From: Bradyrhizobium sp. 138
GTDB taxonomy: Bacteria > Pseudomonadota > Alphaproteobacteria > Rhizobiales > Xanthobacteraceae
Direction: 5' to 3'
Assembly: GCF_023074075.1 (NCBI RefSeq)
Contig: NZ_JADPKT010000074.1
Span: 62,001-126,000 of the forward strand
DNA: 64,000 nt
Part shown: piece by piece, positions 8,776-17,254 of the stretch
Numbering within the stretch: position 1 is the stretch's first letter
How the letters are laid out: every line of letters starts with the position of its first letter
The notes under the pieces: model-generated
Database searches by the model: none
What the model was told of the DNA's origin: nothing
The model's input: the letters and a program-made list of their open reading frames with translations, nothing else
Program-made: the position numbers and the translations under genes

Positions 8776-9636
8776 TTACGGCCTCGGTACCTCCAATCGG
8801 AATCTGGCCGCGCCGCCCTGTCCGAGCGGCATTTCCAGCTCGGGGAGGATCGTCTTGAGTTCGCCCTGCAGCGTGTAAGGCGGATTGACGATCAGGAGCC
8901 CGGCGGAGGCGAGAGCGCCGCCATCGAGCTGGGGCGCGACGCTGAACTCGAGACGCAGGCATTTTCCCGGCGGTTTTGCTGCAGCTGCGAGCCGCGCCAC
9001 CGTTTCGGCCAGCATGTCGGTGGCACGCCGGTTCTTGGCGGGATACCAAATGACATAGATGCCGGTCGGCCATTTCGCGAAAGCCGTCGAGAAGGCCTCA
9101 CTCAGCCGCTCGAACTCGTCCTTGGCCTCGAAGGGTGGATCGATCAGCACGAGGCCGCGTCGCTCCTTGGGCGGCACGAAGGCCGGCAGCGCCACCCAGC
9201 CGTCGAGGTCGACCACACGGGCCTGTTCGTCGCGGCGCAGCACGCCGATCAGCGCTTTTCGCGCCTTCGGCTCGAGCTCGCAGGCGACGAGCCGATCCTG
9301 AGGCCTGAGCAGGCCGCGCGCGATCAAAGGCGAGCCCGGATAGGCTTTGAGCTCACCCTTCGGATTGAAGGCGCGGACGATGTCGAGATAGGGCTTGACC
9401 AGCGCTGCGCTCTCGTTCGACAGGCGGGCCTGCATCAGCCGCGCGATGCCGGTCAGCCATTCGCCGCTCCGGCGCGCCTCATCGCTGTCGAGATCGTAGA
9501 GGCCGGCCCCGGCATGGGTGTCGATGACACGGAACGCCCCCGGCTTGTCCTGCAGATAGGTGATGATGCGCGCCAGCACGATGTGCTTGATGACATCGGC
9601 GAAGTTGCCGGCGTGGAAGGCGTGACGGTAATTCAT
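8776..9636 (-). CDS. rlmJ: 23S rRNA (adenine2030-N6)-methyltransferase RlmJ
   Basis: 286 residues. The opening MNYRHAFHAGNFADVIKH is diagnostic of RlmJ, followed by the SAM-binding IDTHAGAGLYDL and the catalytic LIDPPFE (family D/N-PP-F/Y motif). It methylates A2030 of 23S rRNA. It lies downstream of the RNase T2 gene, separated by a palindromic repeat, so co-transcription is uncertain. Confidence 0.93.
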   Translation of the reverse strand: MNYRHAFHAGNFADVIKHIVLARIITYLQDKPGAFRVIDTHAGAGLYDLDSDEARRSGEWLTGIARLMQARLSNESAALVKPYLDIVRAFNPKGELKAYPGSPLIARGLLRPQDRLVACELEPKARKALIGVLRRDEQARVVDLDGWVALPAFVPPKERRGLVLIDPPFEAKDEFERLSEAFSTAFAKWPTGIYVIWYPAKNRRATDMLAETVARLAAAAKPPGKCLRLEFSVAPQLDGGALASAGLLIVNPPYTLQGELKTILPELEMPLGQGGAARFRLEVPRP

Positions 9637-9682
9637 GGCAAGAGCACTACGCCACGTGATGGCTCGAGCAAAGGGCGCAATC

Positions 9683-9740
9683 ATGGGCCCCGGCTCAGCA
9701 GCGCACCGCCAAAGTGGCGCTGCGCTGCGTCCGGGGCACG
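9683..9740. repeat. Intergenic repeat, GGGCCCCGG/TCCGGGGC family (partial)
   Basis: Half-copy of the element seen more completely at 16281-16416 and 32909-33030: TGGGCCCCGGCTCAGCAGCG through CTGCGTCCGGGGCAC. It fills the gap between the RNase T2 and rlmJ genes. Confidence 0.65.
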
Positions 9741-9776
9741 TGAGGGGGCACCGCGCCTCCTTATGGTTTGGAGGAC

Positions 9777-10481
9777 CTACCCACCCCTGATCGGCGGCAT
9801 CGTGACCTGATCGCGGCGGCAGGCTCGGCGTTCGATCTCGTCGCAGGCGCGGAATTGCAGGTGCTTGCTGAGGCAGATGCGGACCTCGGACAGCCTGGTC
9901 CGGTTGCAGGTGACCGAGACGGCGGTATTGCTCAGCCCCGGATTGGCCTTGATGAAGGCCTCCTCGACCTCCGCCGGCGCCACGGTCTTGGCCTGCGACA
10001 GATCGAGATATTCGGCCGGAATCTTGATCGCGGCGCGCGCCTTGCGGATTGTCTCGAAATAGCTGCGGCCTTCGAGGCCTGAGCAGGTGCCGTGCTTGTC
10101 CCATTCGTTGAAGATCAAACCCGGCGCCGGCATCAAATCGAGCATCGAGGAGACGATGCTGCGGTTCAGCCGCGGCGCGGGACGCTGGCAATATTCCGGA
10201 AAGCCATTCTCATATTGCGGCCACAGCCCGTGCACCACGAAGGCGAAAGGCCGTCCGCCGCACTGGATCTGCGAGCGGCCGCCGCGCTCGGCCGCCTCCT
10301 CGCAGAACGAGGGCGACCACGACAGCGACAGCACATAGAAGTCGAATTCGCCCGGCGCGTTCTGCCGCTTGTCCTGGGCTCTTGCGTCACCGGCGAACGA
10401 GGCCAGACCCGCAGCAACGATCAGGGAAAGGGCCAGCGAGATCACCAGGCGGGAGAACGAATGCAATCTGGAATGAAACAT
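9777..10481 (-). CDS. Secreted ribonuclease T2 family protein
   Basis: 234 residues from the ATG at 10481, with GAGGGG eight bases upstream; a TTG at 10496 is the longer alternative. A signal peptide ends near GDARA. Both catalytic histidine motifs are intact: CAS I FVVHGLWPQY and CAS II EWDKHGTC. It is predicted to cleave RNA non-specifically via 2',3'-cyclic phosphates in the periplasm or outside the cell. Several cysteines (FCEEA, IQCGG, YCQRP, GTCSG) suit disulfide bonds in an exported enzyme. Confidence 0.92.
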   Translation of the reverse strand: MFHSRLHSFSRLVISLALSLIVAAGLASFAGDARAQDKRQNAPGEFDFYVLSLSWSPSFCEEAAERGGRSQIQCGGRPFAFVVHGLWPQYENGFPEYCQRPAPRLNRSIVSSMLDLMPAPGLIFNEWDKHGTCSGLEGRSYFETIRKARAAIKIPAEYLDLSQAKTVAPAEVEEAFIKANPGLSNTAVSVTCNRTRLSEVRICLSKHLQFRACDEIERRACRRDQVTMPPIRGG

Positions 10482-10598
10482 GGCAACGCCCCTCAACTAG
10501 ACTGTGCAGGGAGCCTAGCAGGCGACAAGAACATTTCAAGAACAAAATTCAGGCGGCGGTCGCCGGCCGCCCTGATTGGCCCGATCAGGCTCTTCGAA

Positions 10599-11060
10599 TC
10601 AGGGCTTGGCGGCGCGGCAGGCTGGATTATAGGCCCAGTTGCGGTCGAGCCCGACCACGCACCACTCGACGCCGTTGCCGTAGCCGGCGAAGCCGCCATC
10701 CTCGATCAGCGAGAAATGCACCTTGCGCACCTTGCCGTCGGTGAGCATGGCGTCAGCGCTACAATAGCGGCGCGGGATGTTGTCGGACTGCCAGGGCCGG
10801 AAGGCGGTCTCGCGAACGGCGGAGAAGCCGGTGATCTTCAGCGAGGAATTCCAGAACGTGCTTTCCTTTTCCCAGAACTGGGTGGCAATCGTCGGCAGCG
10901 CCCTGTCGCACTCGGCGACGGCGCCGTCATAGCGCGGTCCGCTCAGCCAGAAATTCATCTCGAGCGGATTGGCAGCCCTGGCCTCACCGAGCGACAGCGC
11001 CCCGAACATGAGGCCGAGCAAAGCGGCAAAGCGGAGCGATTTCGGGGAGGGGGCGCGCAT
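10599..11060 (-). CDS. Secreted protein of unknown function
   Basis: 153 residues: a signal peptide ending near GEARA, then a mature domain with four cysteines (AECDR, RYCSA, EWCVV, PACRA) and an aromatic, mixed-strand composition. I do not recognise a named family. It is transcribed in the same direction as the RNase T2 gene, about 100 bases upstream of it. The paired cysteines suggest a small disulfide-stabilised periplasmic protein. Confidence 0.7.
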   Translation of the reverse strand: MRAPSPKSLRFAALLGLMFGALSLGEARAANPLEMNFWLSGPRYDGAVAECDRALPTIATQFWEKESTFWNSSLKITGFSAVRETAFRPWQSDNIPRRYCSADAMLTDGKVRKVHFSLIEDGGFAGYGNGVEWCVVGLDRNWAYNPACRAAKP

Positions 11061-11244
11061 GGGTCATCCGGACAGCTAAGGTCTTGCGAAGGGCGAACGG
11101 TGCCGTGAAGGCCGGGGGAGGTCAAGTGCAGCGCGGCAACACTTCGCCAGGAGTTGACGGTAACGGCACTGCCGACGGGGCTTCAGTTCTTTTCACGGCG
11201 ATCCCGGCACCGTAAACTGGCGCCAACCAATTGGAGTGACGGGA

Positions 11245-11544
11245 ATGCGAATCATAGCGGCCGCGGGTCTTCTCGCCAGCCTGGTTGTCTCGGGTATGAT
11301 GGCGAGCCAGTCGGCGCGCGCCGACTACGTGCCGCCGTTCAAGGGCAACGACACCGGCGGTATCATCGCCTATTCGATGGCCACCCAGGTCGATGCACGT
11401 CAGGTCGCGGTCGATCACTGCGCGCGCTACGGCAAGGTGGCCAAATTCCTGGCGGTGCAGGGCTATGAGGGCGGCTACATCTCGTTCTCCTGCCGCTGGG
11501 TGCCCTATGGCGCGGCCAACCAGCCGATCCGCACGCTCTACTGA
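11245..11544 (+). CDS. Small secreted protein of unknown function
   Basis: 99 residues. The ATG at 11245 has GGAG eight bases upstream; a GTG at 11236 would remove that spacing. A signal peptide ends near QSARA. The mature part has two cysteines (DHCARYG, FSCRWV) and the ending GGYISFSCRWVPYGAA. It precedes a DUF3617 protein by 45 bases, so two small exported proteins may be co-expressed. No function can be assigned. Confidence 0.75.
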   Translation: MRIIAAAGLLASLVVSGMMASQSARADYVPPFKGNDTGGIIAYSMATQVDARQVAVDHCARYGKVAKFLAVQGYEGGYISFSCRWVPYGAANQPIRTLY

Positions 11545-11589
11545 GGCGTTGTCGTAAACGTCGCAATCTCTCAGCCGGGAGCCTCCTCC

Positions 11590-12120
11590 ATGACGCGCAA
11601 ACTCGCTTTGCTCGGCTCGGCAGCCTGTCTCGCATTCTGGGCGGGCAGCGCCAGCGCCGACGATTTGCCGGTGCGCAAGGCCGGCCTTTGGGAAATGAAA
11701 CTGGTCACATCAGGCTCGCAGGTGCCCGAGATGACCATGCAGCACTGCACCGACGAGACCGTCGACAAGGAGATGAGCAACAACGTCTCCCCGATGGCCA
11801 AGCAGATTTGTGCCAAGCAGGAGATCAAGAAGACTGCGACCGGCTATGTCAGCGATTCCGAGTGCAGCGTCGCCGGCGTCAACACGACCTCCCATGCCGA
11901 GATCACGGGCGATTTCAACTCGGCCTACACGGTGAAGACCTCCTCGCACGCAAAGGGCGGCGTCGCCGGCACTACGGGGCGCGATACCGCCATGACACTG
12001 CAAGCCAAATGGCTCGGGGCCTGCAAGCCAGACCAGAAGCCCGGCGACATCGTGATGCCCGGCGGCTTCAAGATGAACGTGCGCGACATGGACAAGCTGA
12101 AGGCGCTGCTGCCGAAGTAA
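11590..12120 (+). CDS. DUF3617 family periplasmic protein
   Basis: 176 residues. A signal peptide ends near SASA. The family core is visible as RKAGLWEMKL near the mature N-terminus, followed by a repeated pattern of cysteines (HCTDE, ICAKQ, ECSVA, ACKPD) and the closing strand region. DUF3617 proteins are exported and often annotated only as hypothetical. The 45-base gap to the preceding secreted-protein gene and the shared direction suggest a bicistron. Confidence 0.82.
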   Translation: MTRKLALLGSAACLAFWAGSASADDLPVRKAGLWEMKLVTSGSQVPEMTMQHCTDETVDKEMSNNVSPMAKQICAKQEIKKTATGYVSDSECSVAGVNTTSHAEITGDFNSAYTVKTSSHAKGGVAGTTGRDTAMTLQAKWLGACKPDQKPGDIVMPGGFKMNVRDMDKLKALLPK

Positions 12121-12176
12121 TGCGGCAACTCGGACGGTCACCTTCTCCCGCAACAAGGGGAGAAGGGAAGAACCTT

Positions 12177-13565
12177 CTACACCGGAATCCTCACGCTCGC
12201 CCTTAGCCCCCCCATTGGGCTGTCACCCAACGTGATATCGCCGCCATGCGAGCGGGCGATGTCGCGGGCGATGGCGAGGCCGAGACCCGTGCCGCCTTCA
12301 TCCTGGTTGCGGGCGTTGTCCAGCCGCAGGAACGGCTTGAACACTTCTTCGCGCAAATGCGTGGGAATGCCCGGCCCGTCGTCGTCGACCGTCACGGTCA
12401 AATATCGGTGATCGCGCTGGCCAGTGATGGCGATGCTCTTGCCGTAGCGGGCCGCGTTGGTGACGAGGTTGGCGAGGCAACGCTTGAACGAGGCCGGCTT
12501 CACCGTCACCACGGGCAGGCCGTGGAAGGCAACGGTTGCGGCATGACCGTGGCGTTCGGCGTCGCCGCGCAGCTCCTCGAGCGCCTGCGCCATGTCGGTC
12601 GGCTGCGACTGCTCACCGGAATCGCCGCGCGCAAAGGCGAGGTAATCCTCCAGCATCATCGACATCTCGTCGACGTCCTTGCGCATCCCCTCCAGTTCGG
12701 GGCTGTCGCCGATCAGCGCCAGCTCGAGCTTGAAGCGGGTCAGGATGGTGCGCAGATCGTGGCTGACGCCGGCGAGCATCGCTGTGCGCTGCTCCATGGT
12801 GCGCTCGATGCGCGACTTCATCTCGAGGAAGGCGACCGAGGCGCGCCGGACCTCGCGCGCACCGCGCGGCCTGAAGTTCGGCGCCTCGCGGCCCTTGCCG
12901 AAGCTCTCTGCGGCGTCCGCAAGGCGCAGGATCGGCTTGATCTGGTTGCGCAGGAACAGCACGGCGACGATGAGCAGGATCGACGACGTCCCGACCATCC
13001 AGAACAGGAAGATCTCCGAGTTGGAGGCATAGGCGGCGCTGCGCTGTGCGAACACGCGCATCACGGCATCGTCGAGCTGGATGCGGATCTCGACCAGATT
13101 GGAGCGGCCGACCGTGTCGATCCAGAACGAGCGCCCGATCTGGCGGCCGAGCTGCACCGACAGCGTCTGGTCGAGCAGCGAGAAGAACGGCTTCGGTCCC
13201 GGCGGCGGCATGTCGCCGGCGGGAAGGAAATCCACGACGAGGCCGAGGCGCTGCTGGGCGATGCGGCGGATCTGGTCGCGATCTTTGTCCTGCGGATAGC
13301 CCTTGTAGACGTCGATCAGCGCGGCGATGTCCTGCACCACCGCGGCGGACAATCTGCGCGTCACCGTGTTCCAGTGCCGCTCCATGAACACGAAGGCGAC
13401 GACCGATTGCAGCACCACCATCGGCACGATCATGATGAGGAGCGCGCGGGCGTAAAGGCCGGTCGGCATCCAGCCCTTGAACGCATTGCCCATCCAGCCA
13501 TTGACGGCGGAGACGCGGCCGGCGGCGCTTCGGAGCAGCGTCAGGCCGGTATCGATCGTGCTCAT
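12177..13565 (-). CDS. EnvZ-type sensor histidine kinase
   Basis: 462 residues from the ATG at 13565. TM1 is about 41-61, a periplasmic domain 62-184, TM2 about 185-205, then a HAMP segment, the dimerisation/phosphoacceptor helix with His269 in AGVSHDLRT, and the HATPase region (N-box NLVTNAARYG, G1 DDDGPGIP, G2 GGTGLGLAIA). It lies 19 bases after the response-regulator gene and is the obvious cognate kinase. The stimulus cannot be read from sequence; the periplasmic loop suggests an envelope signal. Confidence 0.92.
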   Translation of the reverse strand: MSTIDTGLTLLRSAAGRVSAVNGWMGNAFKGWMPTGLYARALLIMIVPMVVLQSVVAFVFMERHWNTVTRRLSAAVVQDIAALIDVYKGYPQDKDRDQIRRIAQQRLGLVVDFLPAGDMPPPGPKPFFSLLDQTLSVQLGRQIGRSFWIDTVGRSNLVEIRIQLDDAVMRVFAQRSAAYASNSEIFLFWMVGTSSILLIVAVLFLRNQIKPILRLADAAESFGKGREAPNFRPRGAREVRRASVAFLEMKSRIERTMEQRTAMLAGVSHDLRTILTRFKLELALIGDSPELEGMRKDVDEMSMMLEDYLAFARGDSGEQSQPTDMAQALEELRGDAERHGHAATVAFHGLPVVTVKPASFKRCLANLVTNAARYGKSIAITGQRDHRYLTVTVDDDGPGIPTHLREEVFKPFLRLDNARNQDEGGTGLGLAIARDIARSHGGDITLGDSPMGGLRASVRIPV

Positions 13566-13584
13566 CTGGCGCGCTTCACTTGAT

Positions 13585-14316
13585 TTATGGCGAGGCCACC
13601 AGCCGGTAGCCGATGCCGCGTACCGCCTGGAGGAACAGCGGATTGGCCGGGTCGGTCTCGATCTTGCGCCGGAGGCGGTTGATCTGCACGTCGACGGCGC
13701 GTTCATTGACGCTGCCATTGCCGGTCAGCGCGCTGCGCGGCACGGTCTCGCCCGGTGTCTCCGAAAGAATGCGCAGCATCTCGCGCTCGCGGTCGGTGAG
13801 GTGGATGACCTCCTCGCCCTGGCGCAGCTCCCCGCGATCGAGATGGTAGATGTAGGGACCGAAGGCGATCTTCTCGATCGTCGCGGCCTGCGGCGGCGGG
13901 GCGGCGCGCTTGAGGATGTTGTTGATGCGCAGCGCCAGCTCGCGCGGCTCGAACGGTTTCGCCACGTAATCGTCGGCGCCGATCTGCAGGCCCTCGATGC
14001 GCGCCTCCGCCTCATGCCGCGCCGTCAGCATCACGATCGGCACCGAGGAGGATGTCCGGATGAAACGGGCGAGATCGAAGCCGGTCTCGCCCGGCATCAT
14101 CACGTCGAGGATCAAGAGGTCGAAATGCAGGCCCAGCAATTTCGATCGTGCATCGCCGGCGCTTGCGGCGGTGGTGACGCGGTAACCCTCTGCGGCGAGG
14201 AAGCGCGAGAGCAGATCGCGGATGCGGCGGTCGTCGTCGACGAGCAGCAGATGCGGCGCGTCATCGGCCGGGCGTGCCGGTGGACGGGCGAGAGTGGCAG
14301 CGAGCGGCACGGTCAC
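13585..14316 (-). CDS. OmpR/PhoB-family response regulator (PetR-like)
   Basis: 243 residues. The receiver domain has the acidic pocket LLVDDDRR, phosphoacceptor Asp71 in LILDVMMPG, and a TA/K switch (MLTARHE, AKPFEP). A winged-helix DNA-binding domain follows, with the recognition region NERAVDVQINRLRRKIE. The start overlaps the MarR-gene stop by four bases, and a histidine kinase follows. The MarR plus response-regulator pair matches PetP/PetR, described in Rhodobacter capsulatus as needed for cytochrome bc1 expression; the target in this organism is not known. Confidence 0.92.
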   Translation of the reverse strand: MTVPLAATLARPPARPADDAPHLLLVDDDRRIRDLLSRFLAAEGYRVTTAASAGDARSKLLGLHFDLLILDVMMPGETGFDLARFIRTSSSVPIVMLTARHEAEARIEGLQIGADDYVAKPFEPRELALRINNILKRAAPPPQAATIEKIAFGPYIYHLDRGELRQGEEVIHLTDREREMLRILSETPGETVPRSALTGNGSVNERAVDVQINRLRRKIETDPANPLFLQAVRGIGYRLVASP

Positions 14317-14852
14317 TCCTTGGCGTTGTTGACGGAAGCGAAGATCGTTTCGAGCACCTTGTCCGGATCGTCCCGATCGATCATCGCGCGCAGGAAGCGC
14401 TTGACCGTCTCGGCATCCTGCGGGCTCATTTCGGCGAGCGCCTTGGTGATCCGCGTGGTCTGCAATCCCGCGAGCTTCTGCACCAGCGCCTCGCCCTTCG
14501 GCGTCGCATAGAGCAGGCGCTGGCGGCGGTCATTGTCGCCCGTCTTCTGCACGATGTAGCCTTCGTCCAGGAGCTGCTTGAGCACGCGGCCGAGCGACTG
14601 CTTGGTGATGCGCAGGACGTCGAGCAGGTCGGCGACCTTCAGCCCGGGATAGCGGTAGACGAAGTGCATGACCCGGTGATGGGCCCGGCCGAAGCCGAAA
14701 GCCTCCAGCTCCTGGTCGGGATCGCCGACGAAGTCGCGATAGGCGAAGAACAGTAGCTCGATGATATCCCAGCGCAAATTGCCTCCATCGTCTGCGGCCG
14801 GCTTGGGCTCGGCTGCGTCGTGAGAGGAAGTTGCGAAATTTATGTCAGGCAT
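14313..14852 (-). CDS. MarR-family transcriptional regulator (PetP-like)
   Basis: 179 residues from the ATG at 14852; a GTG at 14897 would add 15 residues and no obvious ribosome-binding site decides between them. The winged-helix MarR core is clear: VADLLDVLRITKQSLGRVLK (helix-turn-helix) and DNDRRQRLLYATPKG (wing). It overlaps the response-regulator gene by four bases, so one transcript probably carries MarR, response regulator and kinase. A dyad 30-60 bases upstream may be an autoregulatory site. Confidence 0.9.
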   Translation of the reverse strand: MPDINFATSSHDAAEPKPAADDGGNLRWDIIELLFFAYRDFVGDPDQELEAFGFGRAHHRVMHFVYRYPGLKVADLLDVLRITKQSLGRVLKQLLDEGYIVQKTGDNDRRQRLLYATPKGEALVQKLAGLQTTRITKALAEMSPQDAETVKRFLRAMIDRDDPDKVLETIFASVNNAKE

Positions 14853-14880
14853 ATTGACGTATCTTGGGTTCAATGTTACA

Positions 14881-14914
14881 AAACGATCGACCCGCACGAA
14901 ATTTTAGATCGTTT
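14881..14914. promoter_or_regulatory. Inverted repeat upstream of the MarR-regulator operon
   Basis: AAACGATC (14881-14888) and GATCGTTT (14907-14914) are a perfect dyad with 18 bases between, lying in the 340-base divergent region between the MarR operon and ilvE. MarR proteins usually bind dyads near their own promoter, so autoregulation is a reasonable guess. The rest of this region, to 15190, shows no other clear element. Confidence 0.35.
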
Positions 14915-15190
14915 CGCGTGGGGCGGCGTCGGAGCCAGGACGGCGGAAAGAGCCGGACAGGCGACGACGGCCGGAACAGGTCTACCGTGCGATTGTCGAG
15001 CGGCATTTCGGCAAAACATACTGGACTTCCGCCTTCCGCAAAAGCATGTCCTCGGCGACATGCTGGCCACGGGAAACCGGCCGTAACAAGGCTGGCGGTG
15101 GTTCAGCCAGACACCTAATGAAGCCAGCCGGCCCAAAACAGGGCGGGCGGGCGCCAGAAAGCGCCGATACCGGCAGCGGGAGCCAAGGAC

Positions 15191-16273
15191 ATGAGCATGA
15201 CATTCGATATCCAGCCCGCATCCAATCCGACTCCAGAGAAGGACCGCGTCGCCAAGCTGGTGGATCCCGGCTTCGGACGGGTCTTCACCGATCATATGGC
15301 GATCGTCCGCTACAACCAAGCCAAGGGCGGCTGGTATGAAGCGCGGATCGAGGCACGCGCCAACTTCCAGCTCGATCCGGCCGGCGCGGTGCTGCACTAC
15401 GCGCAGGAGATCTTCGAGGGCCTGAAGGCCTATAAGCGCGACGACGGCGGCGTGAACCTGTTCCGCCCCGACGCCAACGCGCGGCGCTTCAAGGATTCGG
15501 CCGACCGCATGGCGATGGCGCAACTGCCCGAGGACGTCTTCATCGAAGCGGTCGAGCAGGTGGTGCGCATCGACCGCGCCTGGATGCCGGGCGGCGAGGG
15601 CAGCCTGTACCTGCGCCCCTTCATGATCGCCAGCGAGACCTTCCTCGGCGTCAAGCCGTCGTCCGAATACATTTTTGCGGTGATCGCCTCGCCGGTGGGG
15701 TCATACTTCAAGGGCGGGCCTGCGCCGGTCTCGATCTGGGTGTCGGAGAATTACACGCGCGCAGCAATCGGCGGCACCGGCGCGGTGAAGTGCGGCGGCA
15801 ATTATGCAGCGAGCCTGCGCGCCCAGGCTGAAGCGATCCAGCATGGCTGCGATCAAGTCGTGTTCCTCGATGCGGTCGAGCGCCGCTACATCGAGGAGCT
15901 CGGCGGCATGAACGTGTTCTTCGTGTTCGACGACGGCTCGCTCTCGACACCGCCGCTCGGCACCATCCTGCCCGGCATCACCCGCGACTCCATCATCGCG
16001 TTGGCCAAGGATGCCGGCAAGACGGTGCGCGAGGAGCCGTACTCGCTCGACCAGTGGCGCAAGGATGCGGCAAGCGGCAAGCTCAAGGAAGCGTTTGCCT
16101 GCGGCACGGCGGCTGTGATCTCGCCGATCGGCAAGGTGCGCTCGGTCAGCGGCGATTTTGAGATCTCGGGCGGCGCCGCCGGCCCCGTCGCCATGGGCCT
16201 GCGCAAGCAGCTCATCGACATCCAGTACGGTCGCACCAACGATCCGCACAACTGGATCCGCAAGGTGTTCTAG
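15191..16273 (+). CDS. ilvE: Branched-chain amino acid aminotransferase
   Basis: 360 residues, PLP fold type IV. The final step of Ile, Leu and Val synthesis (and the first of their breakdown) transfers an amino group between the 2-oxo acid and glutamate. The PLP lysine is K200 in GGTGAVKCGGNYAAS; LHYAQEIFEGLKAY and the phosphate-binding FACGTAAVI are also visible. The length near 360 fits the BCAT type shared with eukaryotes rather than the shorter (about 310-residue) E. coli type. AAGGAC precedes the ATG at 15191. Confidence 0.95.
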   Translation: MSMTFDIQPASNPTPEKDRVAKLVDPGFGRVFTDHMAIVRYNQAKGGWYEARIEARANFQLDPAGAVLHYAQEIFEGLKAYKRDDGGVNLFRPDANARRFKDSADRMAMAQLPEDVFIEAVEQVVRIDRAWMPGGEGSLYLRPFMIASETFLGVKPSSEYIFAVIASPVGSYFKGGPAPVSIWVSENYTRAAIGGTGAVKCGGNYAASLRAQAEAIQHGCDQVVFLDAVERRYIEELGGMNVFFVFDDGSLSTPPLGTILPGITRDSIIALAKDAGKTVREEPYSLDQWRKDAASGKLKEAFACGTAAVISPIGKVRSVSGDFEISGGAAGPVAMGLRKQLIDIQYGRTNDPHNWIRKVF

Positions 16274-16280
16274 CAACTCT

Positions 16281-16416
16281 CGTGTCCCGGACGCAGCGCA
16301 GCGCTTCTTCAGCGGTGCGCCGCAGAGCCGGGACCCATGTCTCCGCAGATGGACCCCGGATCAGCAGCGCACCACGCCGCGAAGGCGCAGCGCGTTGCGC
16401 AGCATCCGGGGAACGC
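16281..16416. repeat. Intergenic repeat, GTGTCCCGGACGC/GCCGGGACCC family
   Basis: Starts eight bases after the ilvE stop: CGTGTCCCGGACGCAGCGCA, then CCGGGACCCATG, GGACCCCGGATCAGCAGCG and a closing GCATCCGGGGAA. It is built of nested inverted segments. A close copy is at 32909-33030 and a partial one at 9683-9740. Confidence 0.75.
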
Positions 16417-16492
16417 CAGCCGATAGTCATGAACGCCTCACTATGACCACGCGACAAAGCCAGGACACAACAAGTATCTTGGAATCGCGATC

Positions 16493-17017
16493 ATGGCAGC
16501 AAAGCTCTCCCAACCCATGAAATGGGTCGTTCTCGCCGCAATCACCGGCGTGTCCGTCTTCGGCATCCCGATCATCGGCCCCACGCACGAGGTGGTCGCG
16601 CAAGATCGCTCGCCGATCGTCGACGTTCGCACCGGCGATCCCGAGATGAATGCCGCGATCGCGCGCGCCCGCGGCTCGCTTCCCACCTTCTGGGCTTCCT
16701 ATGACGCGCCAAAGCCGTCGGAGACCGGGCATTCCCTCAAAGCTCACTTTTCCACCCGCAAGGGCGGGGAGCACATCTGGATCGCCGAAATCAAGAAGCT
16801 GCCCAACGGCAGCTATTCCGGCGTGTTCGCCAACGAGCCGCGCGACCTGCCGGGCAAGCGGGCAGGCGACGAGGTCAAGTTCGCCGAAGCCGACATCTCG
16901 GACTGGATGTTCATGCGCAACGGCAAGATCGTCGGCGGCGAAACCATCAAGCCGCTGCTCAAATCCATGCCCAAAGCCGACGCCGACGCGCTCCGGGCGC
17001 GGATGGAGCAGCCGTAA
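16493..17017 (+). CDS. DUF2314 domain protein, exported or anchored
   Basis: 174 residues. An N-terminal hydrophobic segment (about 9-30) is a signal peptide or anchor. The rest matches DUF2314: DPEMNAAIARARGSLPTFW near residue 50, HIWIAEI, and the acidic/aromatic end ADISDWMFMRNGKIVGG. The domain is of unknown function and in other bacteria appears in immunity-like or hypothetical proteins. The gene stands alone between ilvE and the low-G+C hisS segment. Confidence 0.8.
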   Translation: MAAKLSQPMKWVVLAAITGVSVFGIPIIGPTHEVVAQDRSPIVDVRTGDPEMNAAIARARGSLPTFWASYDAPKPSETGHSLKAHFSTRKGGEHIWIAEIKKLPNGSYSGVFANEPRDLPGKRAGDEVKFAEADISDWMFMRNGKIVGGETIKPLLKSMPKADADALRARMEQP

Positions 17018-17215
17018 CCGCGGGCGGGGGCAGATCGGAGTCCCCAATCCTGCCCAATCGGTTCCCTGCAATCAGCTTTCTAGGGCGAAATAAGCTATGA
17101 GAAATCGGTGAGATTTTATAGCGCCCTCTGACATACAAACTCTAGAATGGATCATCGGTGCTGTTGCTGCATCGTTCGTAGGCTGGTAACTCGACCCATA
17201 ATAGCCTCCAGCCTT

Positions 17216-17235
17216 GTAAGTCAGTTTTGACTTAC
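17216..17235. promoter_or_regulatory. Perfect palindrome just upstream of hisS
   Basis: GTAAGTCA (17216-17223) and TGACTTAC (17228-17235) flank a four-base GTTT spacer, ending 19 bases before the hisS ATG. It could be an operator covering the transcription start or a small leader hairpin. No SD sequence is obvious between it and the ATG, so occupancy or folding here could affect translation. Confidence 0.45.
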
Positions 17236-17254
17236 CTACCCACGATCAGATCAT

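Noticed and set aside
14820..15190. Possible attenuator or leader peptide for ilvE
   Set aside because: No Ile/Val/Leu-rich short frame with alternative hairpins was found, so attenuation is not supported.
17123..17195. Short frame upstream of hisS reading a hydrophobic peptide (LEWIIGAVAASFVGW)
   Set aside because: About 25 codons with no start codon or ribosome-binding site after the preceding stop; probably chance or a relic of acquired DNA.
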